Shown here piece by piece: positions 1-6,419 of a DNA stretch of 45,044 bases. Origin of the DNA: Lentilactobacillus rapi DSM 19907 = JCM 15042 (GTDB lineage Bacteria; Bacillota; Bacilli; Lactobacillales; Lactobacillaceae); the NCBI RefSeq assembly GCF_001436255.1, contig NZ_AZEI01000048.1:1-45044 (forward strand). Direction: 5' to 3'. A model generated the notes under the pieces. The model saw only the letters and a list, made by a program, of their open reading frames with translations. It was not told the origin of the DNA and made no database searches. Numbering within the stretch: position 1 is the first letter of the stretch; each line of letters starts with the position of its first letter. Made by a program: the position numbers and the translations under genes.

Positions 1-10
1 AAACATAATA

Positions 11-112
11 AAACCCCTTGAATTAGATTTCTCCAATTCAAGGGGTTCAGTTCAAACCAGAATGCATTACTTTTTTCACTTAAATGCTGGGATCAAATCG
101 CCTTTCGTCCCA
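11..112 (-). repeat. 3'-end element, copy 1 (terminator hairpin plus TGGGA/TCCCA motif)
   Basis: This lies just downstream of the minus-strand gene that ends at 147. Read on the minus strand it holds a short motif at about 112-78 (TGGGAC, then GATTTGATCCCA, then TTTAA). After it comes a GC-ended hairpin at 47-11 (CCCCTTGAATT paired with AATTCAAGGGG) followed by TTTTATTAT, which looks like an intrinsic terminator. The same motif order occurs downstream of four other minus-strand genes in this window (2496-2599, 3850-3889, 20351-20448, 21613-21716). The spacing between motif and hairpin is longer here than in the other copies. Confidence 0.6.
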
Positions 113-146
113 CTCAAGCTTGTGATAAGCCATCAAAGACAATGGG

Positions 147-671
147 TTATCCCGGATTAACCGTCGCCCAAAGAAACGCGTAGCCACATATCAAGACAAT
201 CAGCGGCAACCAGTGGGCGAATAATACCTTCTTAGTGGTTTTGGACCATTTATGGAAATAATAAACACTGCGGCTGGATTTGACCCGCTCGATAATTTGA
301 AAGGCCGTGATCGTCGCACAATAGACCAATAATGCATACACGATGACGAACGCAAAATCAGCCCCAATGCCAGCCATACTGCTGCCCATCGCGATAAACA
401 CGAGCTGCCAGATATAGGTAACCAGCAAGCCAAAATAGGCCAGGTTGGGAATCAGGACTGCAAAGCGGTATGGAATCAGTGAGAATACCACGTAAACGGC
501 CAACAGAATAATCCCCCGCAGCAACCCTTGTAAGATTCGACTATCGTTTCTCATAAATGTGACGGTGAGTGGCTGGGCTTTATATGTCATGGCACAGAAG
601 ACAATTGCCAAGGCCGCCCAGATAGCTAAAAATATGTAAGTTGATCGGTGTAATTTGAGGTTGGCTAACAC
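147..671 (-). CDS. Small multi-pass membrane protein, unknown function
   Basis: A 174-residue protein that is almost entirely hydrophobic, with about four to five membrane segments and short basic loops (for example IIERVKSSR). It has no recognisable catalytic motif. It resembles the protein at 41556-42092: both carry a VY.V.SLIP.R stretch followed by a hydrophobic segment, and both are 170-180 residues long, so the two are probably paralogues. It stands alone, with a terminator-like element downstream and the ABC gene at 777 next upstream on the same strand. The start is preceded by AAAGGAG. No function can be assigned. Confidence 0.75.
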   Translation of the reverse strand: MLANLKLHRSTYIFLAIWAALAIVFCAMTYKAQPLTVTFMRNDSRILQGLLRGIILLAVYVVFSLIPYRFAVLIPNLAYFGLLVTYIWQLVFIAMGSSMAGIGADFAFVIVYALLVYCATITAFQIIERVKSSRSVYYFHKWSKTTKKVLFAHWLPLIVLICGYAFLWATVNPG

Positions 672-776
672 GATAAAACTCCTTTGAAATAATGTGGGGC
701 AGCTATCTTTGCGGCCGTCCCTATTTATTTTACCAGATTATACCTGCGCCGATGTGATAAATTTTGAAAATCACCC

Positions 777-1457
777 TTACCCGGTCATACCATCCTGCTT
801 GATATATGCATCAACGAGATTGTCGGTCCGTTGGTCTTCCAGAAACTCAGCCGGCGTTCCCGTAAACCGAATTTTGCCATTCTCTAGAAATAACAAATTA
901 TAATCATCGCTCGTAATATTCTGAAATTGGTGGGAGGTCATAATTACCTTCTTGCCTTGTTGATTCAATTCATGAATTTTGCCAATAGCGCGGTTCGCCA
1001 TTTTTGGATCCAAACCACTTTCTGGTTCATCAAAAAGATACAGTTCGCGATTCAAACGGGAAATGATGTCAATAATCACCAACCGTTTCTGGCCACCGGA
1101 AAGTTTACCAAATTTAGTATTTGCAACTTTTGTGAGGCCATCTGGCAAATCGGCAATCGAAAACTGCTGGTTTGTGTTTTCGATTGCCATCACCATTTTG
1201 AATGTTTGAAACACGGTTGCTTCAGCCATGAAAGGAACTCCCTGCAGCTGATAAGCAATTTGTTTGAAGTCCGGAAACCCAACAAAGTTCTCGGCGGGTC
1301 GCGGATTAACCGTTGAAATGAAATCTAATAATGTTGTCTTACCGGCGCCATTTGGGCCCAGCAAAACGTTTACTTTGTCATCCGCAAAGTTCGCGTTCAA
1401 ATCATCGTATAACTGTCTGCCATCAGGTAACTGACAGCTGAAATGTGTAATTTCCAT
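777..1457 (-). CDS. ABC transporter ATP-binding protein
   Basis: A 226-residue nucleotide-binding subunit. Visible motifs are Walker A GPNGAGKTTLL near residue 35, the signature LSGGQKR near 118, Walker B ELYLFDEP near 138, and the switch histidine in MTSHQ. It starts after AAAGGAGAAATAGG, a good ribosome binding site. The permease gene at 1470-2219 lies upstream on the same strand with a 12-nt gap, so permease and ATPase form an operon. The pair has the size of a small exporter of the ABC-2 type; the substrate (drug, peptide or lipid) cannot be read from the sequence. No substrate-binding protein is encoded nearby, which fits export. Confidence 0.92.
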   Translation of the reverse strand: MEITHFSCQLPDGRQLYDDLNANFADDKVNVLLGPNGAGKTTLLDFISTVNPRPAENFVGFPDFKQIAYQLQGVPFMAEATVFQTFKMVMAIENTNQQFSIADLPDGLTKVANTKFGKLSGGQKRLVIIDIISRLNRELYLFDEPESGLDPKMANRAIGKIHELNQQGKKVIMTSHQFQNITSDDYNLLFLENGKIRFTGTPAEFLEDQRTDNLVDAYIKQDGMTG

Positions 1458-1469
1458 CCTATTTCTCCT

Positions 1470-2219
1470 TTAAGCCCGACTGGTAGACGAATTGAGGCTC
1501 ATGTGCGAGATAACCACGTTGCTCACAATCGTGTATACGACCGCCACCACTGCCAACATCACTAAATAGCTGACGTGATGAGGAACGCCGGGAATCATCA
1601 GGATGTATGCTCGGATAATGAAGTTACCGGGATTGATCGCAGCCAAGACAGTGTTTAGAGCAAATGATCCAGTCGAAATATAAGCCAAGGCCAACCCTAA
1701 AAAGACGTAGCCCGTCATCAGGGCGCCCATCGTTTGGACCTTAACCGGGGCAAGAAGAATCAGACTGGTGAAAAATGAAACAATTGGAATAATCAGGAAG
1801 TTGGCCAGCCAAGTCAGTGCCATAAATTCGATAACAGCTGGATCGACTCGATAAACAAGCGCCGCCACCACATCAAAGATTAAAATTTCAGCTTGAATAA
1901 TAAAGATCTGGGGAATTAAGTTGGCATAGTAAATCAGCCGTTTATCACCGGCGATAAAGGTAAACATCTTCAAAAAGTTATTCTCCCGCATTGTGACGAT
2001 CGCCGAAGTAATTTGGTTGATGACGCCCACCAGGACCATGTAGGTCCAAAAGCCCGGAATCACATCGTAGAAATTGCGAACCGAATGAACGCTGTTAGCG
2101 GTAAACGCATTGAACAGGAAATAAACTGTCGGAAATAACAAGGTGAACAGAAAAATTGCTTTGTCACTCAAAACAATATTGGTCTCGAACTTACTAAGCG
2201 CATAGAGCTTTTTGATCAT
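1470..2219 (-). CDS. ABC-2 type transporter permease
   Basis: A 249-residue membrane protein with about six hydrophobic segments. It has a charged N-terminus (KKLYALSKFETNIVLSDK) and the ABC-2 layout, in which the first membrane span is followed by an extracytoplasmic loop (about residues 40-55). It is the first gene of the pair with the ATPase at 777-1457 and starts after AAAGAAAGGAAACGCTC. A promoter-like TTGACC with an adjacent CCCCAAATGGGG palindrome lies about 85 bp upstream. This is very likely the membrane half of an exporter; the substrate is unknown. Confidence 0.88.
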   Translation of the reverse strand: MIKKLYALSKFETNIVLSDKAIFLFTLLFPTVYFLFNAFTANSVHSVRNFYDVIPGFWTYMVLVGVINQITSAIVTMRENNFLKMFTFIAGDKRLIYYANLIPQIFIIQAEILIFDVVAALVYRVDPAVIEFMALTWLANFLIIPIVSFFTSLILLAPVKVQTMGALMTGYVFLGLALAYISTGSFALNTVLAAINPGNFIIRAYILMIPGVPHHVSYLVMLAVVAVVYTIVSNVVISHMSLNSSTSRA

Positions 2220-2284
2220 GAGCGTTTCCTTTCTTTGCCACGGCCAGATTAGAACATGAAAAATTAGTGTGATCCGTATTTAAC

Positions 2285-2311
2285 ATGTTATCACCCCCCA
2301 TTTGGGGTCAA
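2285..2311 (-). promoter_or_regulatory. Putative promoter with palindrome in the spacer, upstream of the ABC pair
   Basis: On the minus strand, TTGACC (2311-2306) is followed 15 bp later by TAACAT (2290-2285). The spacer contains the perfect palindrome CCCCAAATGGGG (2296-2307). The layout suggests a regulated promoter for the permease-ATPase operon that begins at 2219. The 15-bp spacer is shorter than usual, which weakens the promoter call. The rest of the gap (2312-2495) is AT-rich and shows nothing else recognisable. Confidence 0.35.
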
Positions 2312-2495
2312 TCGCTTTTTATTATAATCTTAAAGGTTTATTAGGAAATTTCAATAGCCAATAAGCGGCTGAGCCATCAACCAATTCTTGCTGATGCTGG
2401 CCATTTTGATAAAGAGTGGCTCAGATACTAGTCGGCAAAATTTTAAAAAAAGCAACGTAACTTTCTATCCCTATATTGAAAAAAGTTGCGCCAAA

Positions 2496-2599
2496 CGGCT
2501 GATCCCCGCCATTTAACAAAAAGAACCAACTATTCAATCAGGAATAATTGGTTCTTTTCGTTAAATTCTGGGATCAAATCACTAATTGTTCCGATCCCA
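2496..2599 (-). repeat. 3'-end element, copy 2
   Basis: This lies between the XRE gene stop at 2630 and the empty region beyond. On the minus strand the order is TGGGAtcgg, a short loop, GATCCCAGAATTTAAC, a hairpin (AGAACCAATTATTCC with GAATAGTTGGTTCT) followed by TTTT, then GTTAAATGGCGGGGATCAG. The central GATCCCAGAATTTAA can pair either with the upstream TGGGA or with the downstream TTAAATGGCGGGGATC. It matches the copy at 20351-20448 nearly base for base outside the hairpin and shares its core with those at 11-112 and 21613-21716. It probably acts as the terminator of the secreted protein-XRE operon. Confidence 0.6.
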
Positions 2600-2629
2600 C
2601 CCCATGGATTTTATTGAATTTGTTTAACC

Positions 2630-2908
2630 CTACTTCACCGTGATTTGAAGCGTCTTCCCCAGCGCCGAAGCAATCCGGCTCAGGGTCTCAATTGTGGTAT
2701 TGCTGCCCTTTTCGATTTTCACAACTGTGGCCAATGGTAAAGCCGCTTTCTTCGCCAGGGCTGCTTGCGACAAGCCCTGCGCTTCTCTGGCTTTCATCAC
2801 GGTTGCGGCAATGGCAACCTTGGTGTATTCCAACTGAAATCCCGGGTTCTCAGTTAATTTGTGAGTTCCTGCTGCTAAAAAATCGTCCAAATTAATCGTG
2901 CTCATCAT
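2630..2908 (-). CDS. Small XRE-family helix-turn-helix regulator
   Basis: A 92-residue protein with a Cro/C1-type HTH at about residues 33-88 (REAQGLSQAALAKKAALPLATVVKIEKG, then a helix ending in ALGKTLQITVK). Its ATG overlaps the TGA of the secreted-protein gene at 2905-3768 as ATGA, so the two are translationally coupled. A second ATG three bases downstream could also serve. The fold is that of HigA-like antitoxins and small repressors, but the partner is a secreted protein, not a RelE/HigB toxin, so a classical toxin-antitoxin role is not supported. A 3'-end element with a hairpin follows it. Confidence 0.8.
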   Translation of the reverse strand: MMSTINLDDFLAAGTHKLTENPGFQLEYTKVAIAATVMKAREAQGLSQAALAKKAALPLATVVKIEKGSNTTIETLSRIASALGKTLQITVK

Positions 2909-3768
2909 TCCACCACCATCATGACTTTAGGCTTCCAAGCGTCTCGTGAAGTCGTCGGGACAAGGTACAAGCCATAATCCCGATTACCAGAATCGGCCAC
3001 TAGACTTCTCAGCTGGCTTTCAACCGCTTTGACATAATAAGTCAACGCTTGAGTTCTTTGGTCCGCCTTCCAATATGCCTCGTAGTTTGTGATGACGGCT
3101 GGATTCACATCCTTCACCGCAAATTTGACAGTCGCATAATTCAAAATATTGGCATTTGCGGCAGCATCCCGCGAGCTCATATTTGAAGTGGCCAACAATT
3201 TTGCCATCATATTCAGTTGCTGGCTATTGGTCCCCTTACCCTTTAGATCTTGCTTCACTTGATTGATGATTAAGTCCTGAAACTCCGTCTGCGGCAAGCT
3301 TGCCAACATTTTCAAGTTATCTTTGAAAAATTGGTAGCATTCTGTTTTTGTATAGGCCATTTTGGATAAATCCGAAATCCCTGTTTGCTTTGGATTAATC
3401 CCCTTGGTGAGATAGCCACGCCACACATACCCACTGACGCTATTGTGTTGATTATAGAGCTCGTAATAAACGTGACTAACGCCGTCATGTTGCATGACAA
3501 CGCTGTTTTTGACATACCAAGTTGTCGTGGGATAGTTTCTCAAATTATGTAGTCGTTGCGTATGCAGCTGGTTCCACAAATAAACCGACTTTGTGGTCTT
3601 TGGATGATAGGCGATCGCCGAGTTTCGATGGCTTACCTTTGTCCAGACGTATTGAGTGGTTGAAACCTGTTGTTCGGTTGTGACGGTACTTGCCGAAACA
3701 GAGCGACCAGCTCCACCGATCAAGAGACCGAATGCGATCAGAGCCAACCACGTTAATCGTTTTCTCAT
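2905..3768 (-). CDS. Secreted protein with SH3-like Tyr/Trp-rich domain, unknown function
   Basis: A 287-residue protein with a clear signal peptide (MRKRLTWLALIAFGLLIGGAG...SVSAS, cleavage near residue 27). The region from about 45 to 125 shares a pattern with the protein at 33727-34548: YVW, AIAYH, VYLWN, LHNLRNY, TTWYV, VYY and GYVW..YLT in the same order and spacing. The C-terminal half, about 130-287, is helical and not recognised. There is no LPXTG motif and no membrane anchor other than the signal. The shared block resembles the SH3-like wall-associated repeats common in lactobacilli (inference). It is followed by, and overlaps by four bases, an XRE regulator gene. Confidence 0.75.
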   Translation of the reverse strand: MRKRLTWLALIAFGLLIGGAGRSVSASTVTTEQQVSTTQYVWTKVSHRNSAIAYHPKTTKSVYLWNQLHTQRLHNLRNYPTTTWYVKNSVVMQHDGVSHVYYELYNQHNSVSGYVWRGYLTKGINPKQTGISDLSKMAYTKTECYQFFKDNLKMLASLPQTEFQDLIINQVKQDLKGKGTNSQQLNMMAKLLATSNMSSRDAAANANILNYATVKFAVKDVNPAVITNYEAYWKADQRTQALTYYVKAVESQLRSLVADSGNRDYGLYLVPTTSRDAWKPKVMMVVE

Positions 3769-3849
3769 TTTATGTTTCCTCCTAATATCAGCCTAATTAT
3801 TATACCAGAATCAGGGGAACAAATGTGTGCATTTTTGAAATTATCCGCA

Positions 3850-3889
3850 AAAAAAGGAGGCCAGGATCAAAACGTCTGTCCCAGTCTCC
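3850..3889 (-). terminator. Intrinsic terminator containing the 3'-end motif (copy 3)
   Basis: Downstream of the permease gene that ends at 3909. On the minus strand, GGAGACTGGGA pairs with TCCTGGCCTCC and is followed by a run of seven T, a typical intrinsic terminator. The stem and loop contain TGGGAC...TTTTGATCC, the same core seen in the elements at 11-112, 2496-2599, 20351-20448 and 21613-21716. Here the core itself has become the terminator stem. Confidence 0.75.
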
Positions 3890-3908
3890 TCAGTTCATCA
3901 TTATAAAA

Positions 3909-5132
3909 TCACTTTTGATAGCTCAACCCTCGCCGCAATCGTTTGAAAAAGCCAGTATCATCAGTTTGCAAGATCAGCCCTTCATAGATGCGACTAATGT
4001 ACATCATGAGAAGTCCAATGCTGACAATGAGAATGAGCAATGACATACTGACTTCCAGCCCACTGGCATTGCCGTTGATGATTCTCAGTGGCATAAAGTA
4101 CGACGAGAAGAATGGCACGTAGGACAACACTTTGGCAATCAGCGCCTCTGAGTTGCTTTCAAATGGAATCGTTAGGAAAAACGCAACCATGCTGAGATAA
4201 ATGGCCGGCTGGGCGGCTTTAGGAGCGTCTTCGGCTTTAGCAACCAATGCACCACTGAATGCCGAGACAATTGTGTAAATCACCACACCAAGGAACACAA
4301 ATAATAGGTTAACGTTCAACAAGTTACCAATAATCGACTTAACCAGCGACTGATTTTGATCAATGAAATCCTTAATCTTGTCGAGTTGCATGGCAACTTC
4401 AAAGAACGCGAACCCGCCGACCAGGTAGACGACAATCTGAGTCAGAATGACCATCATCACGCCAATGATCTTGCCAAAAAAGTATTTGGACGCCTTGGTG
4501 CTGGAAAAAATAATTTCCATGATCTTAGTGCCCTTTTCGGAAGCAATTTCTTGCGCAGTGACTGACGAATACGTGATCATAATCATGTAAACCATCACGA
4601 CAATAATCCAAAATGAGGCAATCTTGGCGATGTTGGAGCCGCCGGATTGTTTTTTAATTTTCTGTTGAAACGCCGGCTGCTGGGATAAAGCTGTCAACTG
4701 TTTGGCGCTTAGCTTGGCATTTTGAACATTCAACGTTTGTTGGGCTTTGCCAAGAAAACCGGTAACCTGCGTCTTCAAAGATGAATCGATGGCATCATCA
4801 GAATGATAAACTGCCGAAACGTGATTCTTATCGGTGGCTAAAACGAGATAGCCCGCCAGATTATTTTTCGTCATCTTTTGCTTCGCCGCGGCGACGGTTT
4901 GCACTTTGGCATTCACGTCATCTTTATTTTGGTTAACAAATTGCTGCCGCAGCGCTGGCTGATCCGAAACAACGGCAATCCGCTGTTGATCGCTACCAGT
5001 AGCCGCACTCATGTAGCCAACCCCCAACGAAATTCCCAGCAGTAAAAACGGTGACAGAACTAAAATCACAAAGCTCCACGATTTAACTTGCCGCAAATAG
5101 GTTTCAGCGGCCACAATCCAAGTTTTATTCAT
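3909..5132 (-). CDS. ABC-2 type exporter permease (NatB-like)
   Basis: A 407-residue membrane protein. One membrane span lies near the N-terminus (about residues 19-41), then a roughly 130-residue extracytoplasmic domain, then about five spans from residue 170 onward. This is the layout of NatB/YhaP-type ABC-2 permeases. The segment SVTAQEIASEKGTKIMEIIFSS is the cytoplasmic coupling region typical of the family. Its ATG lies inside the 3' end of the ATPase gene (8-nt overlap, 5125-5132), so the two are translationally coupled. NatAB of Bacillus exports sodium, but the substrate here cannot be inferred from sequence. Confidence 0.9.
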   Translation of the reverse strand: MNKTWIVAAETYLRQVKSWSFVILVLSPFLLLGISLGVGYMSAATGSDQQRIAVVSDQPALRQQFVNQNKDDVNAKVQTVAAAKQKMTKNNLAGYLVLATDKNHVSAVYHSDDAIDSSLKTQVTGFLGKAQQTLNVQNAKLSAKQLTALSQQPAFQQKIKKQSGGSNIAKIASFWIIVVMVYMIMITYSSVTAQEIASEKGTKIMEIIFSSTKASKYFFGKIIGVMMVILTQIVVYLVGGFAFFEVAMQLDKIKDFIDQNQSLVKSIIGNLLNVNLLFVFLGVVIYTIVSAFSGALVAKAEDAPKAAQPAIYLSMVAFFLTIPFESNSEALIAKVLSYVPFFSSYFMPLRIINGNASGLEVSMSLLILIVSIGLLMMYISRIYEGLILQTDDTGFFKRLRRGLSYQK

Positions 5133-6021
5133 GATTAATCCCCGCTTTCATTCTGAAAATCTCGTCAAGTGTCGGCGGCTGTTGGCTGAATTCTTCAATA
5201 TAGTGGCCTTTGGTTAATTGATCAAAGATTTCGGGCCCGGCAGCTGGATCATCCAGCCGCAAGACATAACGTTGGCCCCTGATGTGGGTCACTTGGACAA
5301 CGTGGGGCAACTCGCTTAATTGGGCCTCACTCCAAGCAGTGGTGACGTAGACCTCTGACTTACCAAATTGATCGCGCACTTCACTAATCGTGCCGTTTAG
5401 GACCAGATCCCCAGTTCGCAGCATCACAAGCCGATCACAAACGCTTTCGACGTTCGCCATGTTATGGCTGGAAAAGATAATCGCTGCACCCTGCTGTTTG
5501 GCTTCCAAAATCGCATTTTGCAGCAAATCCGCATTCACCGGATCAAGGCCGCTAAATGGTTCATCTAAAATGATGAGCTTGGGATGATGAATCAGCGTCA
5601 CAATCAATTGGACTTTCTGCTGGTTTCCCTTTGACAAGCTTTTAATTTGATCGTTCTTTTTGCCCTTAACCGCAAACTTCTCAAGCCAGTGATCGATTTG
5701 CGGGCGAATTTCTCTAGCTGGTTTGTTCTTCAACCTGGCCAAGTAAACGATCTGCTGCTCAATGGTCAGCTTTGGCATCAAGCTCCGTTCCTCTGGCAGA
5801 TAGCCGATTTCGTCAAACACTGATTCAGTTACCGGCTTGCCCTGCCAGCGAATGGTGCCGTCATACTTCAAAAAGTTCAAGATACTATGAAAGGTCGTCG
5901 ATTTGCCGGAACCATTTTGGCCGATTAAGCCAGTGATTTGCCCAGCCGGCACGTTAAAACTAACGTCATCCAGTGCCGTCACTGAGCCAAACTGTTTGTG
6001 GAGATGTTGAATTGCCAACAT
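5125..6021 (-). CDS. ABC transporter ATP-binding protein (NatA-like)
   Basis: A 298-residue ATPase with Walker A GQNGSGKSTTF near residue 34, the signature LSKGNQQK near 131, Walker B KLIILDEPFSG near 150, and the switch histidine in IIFSSHN. About 80 extra C-terminal residues (VYVTTAWSEAQLSEL to LDEIFRMKAG) are typical of the NatA/YhaQ subfamily. It is the first gene of the two-gene operon with the permease at 3909-5132. A good ribosome binding site (GGAGGCAATCAAA) precedes the ATG. A structured repeat (6043-6163) begins 22 nt upstream of the start codon, so it may sit in or overlap the promoter or leader. Confidence 0.92.
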   Translation of the reverse strand: MLAIQHLHKQFGSVTALDDVSFNVPAGQITGLIGQNGSGKSTTFHSILNFLKYDGTIRWQGKPVTESVFDEIGYLPEERSLMPKLTIEQQIVYLARLKNKPAREIRPQIDHWLEKFAVKGKKNDQIKSLSKGNQQKVQLIVTLIHHPKLIILDEPFSGLDPVNADLLQNAILEAKQQGAAIIFSSHNMANVESVCDRLVMLRTGDLVLNGTISEVRDQFGKSEVYVTTAWSEAQLSELPHVVQVTHIRGQRYVLRLDDPAAGPEIFDQLTKGHYIEEFSQQPPTLDEIFRMKAGINHE

Positions 6022-6042
6022 TTTGATTGCCTCCTAATATAA

Positions 6043-6163
6043 GTGAGTGGATCCAAGCGCTTAGAAGTCGGAGCGTAAGTCGCCGCTGAGAGAAATTCCC
6101 GCTTTTGGAATTTTTCTCAGTGGTGCTTACGCGTAGACTTCTGCTTGGAGGAGCTGTCCTAAA
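6043..6163 (+). repeat. Structured dispersed element, copy A
   Basis: A 121-nt element that folds into one long interrupted hairpin: CCAAGC/GCTTGG, AGAAGTC/GACTTCT, GCGTAAG/CTTACGC, CCGCTGAGA/TCTCAGTGG and apical AAATTCC/GGAATTT. The same element occurs at 8940-9060 and 18303-18440, with base changes on both sides of the stems. It starts with TAAGTGAGYGG as the second copy does and ends with GGAGGAGCTGTCCTAAA. It lies between the start of the minus-strand ATPase gene (6021) and the LPXTG gene (6420). Together with the copy at 8940 it brackets the surface-protein gene as a direct repeat. The function is unknown; it could be an RNA element or a MITE-like DNA repeat. Confidence 0.85.
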
Positions 6164-6314
6164 ACTTTCTTTAATAATACCATGACTAATCGGTTATTCT
6201 TAGTAATTACCCGCTAAAATCGACGATGTCAACAGAATGATCATTCATTTTTACGCGAAACAAAATTAATTGGAATTCGCAAACCGCGTCTCATTAGGAA
6301 TAAGTTAACCAATT

Positions 6315-6403
6315 TATAATTTAATATTTTATTTCTCATTTCATTCAAATAATATTCATAAGTCATTGCTAATATACGAGATGCATTAAAAAATCTCATA
6401 TAT
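6315..6403 (+). promoter_or_regulatory. Putative promoter and leader inverted repeat upstream of the LPXTG gene
   Basis: The gap from 6164 to 6419 is AT-rich. A TATAAT hexamer lies at 6315-6320, but no convincing -35 is seen (CATTAG at 17 bp). An inverted repeat at 6372-6403 (ATATACGAGAT paired with ATCTCATATAT) ends just before the GGAGG ribosome binding site at 6407. It could form a leader hairpin or act as an operator. Nothing else is recognisable in this stretch. Confidence 0.35.
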
Positions 6404-6419
6404 TTTGGAGGATTCAATT

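Noticed and set aside
2630-3768. HigBA-type toxin-antitoxin pair
   Set aside because: The gene coupled to the HTH protein encodes a signal peptide and an SH3-like exported protein, not a RelE/HigB RNase.
6405-6419. ATG at 6405 as the start of the LPXTG protein
   Set aside because: This ATG overlaps the GGAGG that serves the ATG at 6420, and the signal peptide begins naturally with MNKRLK at 6420.
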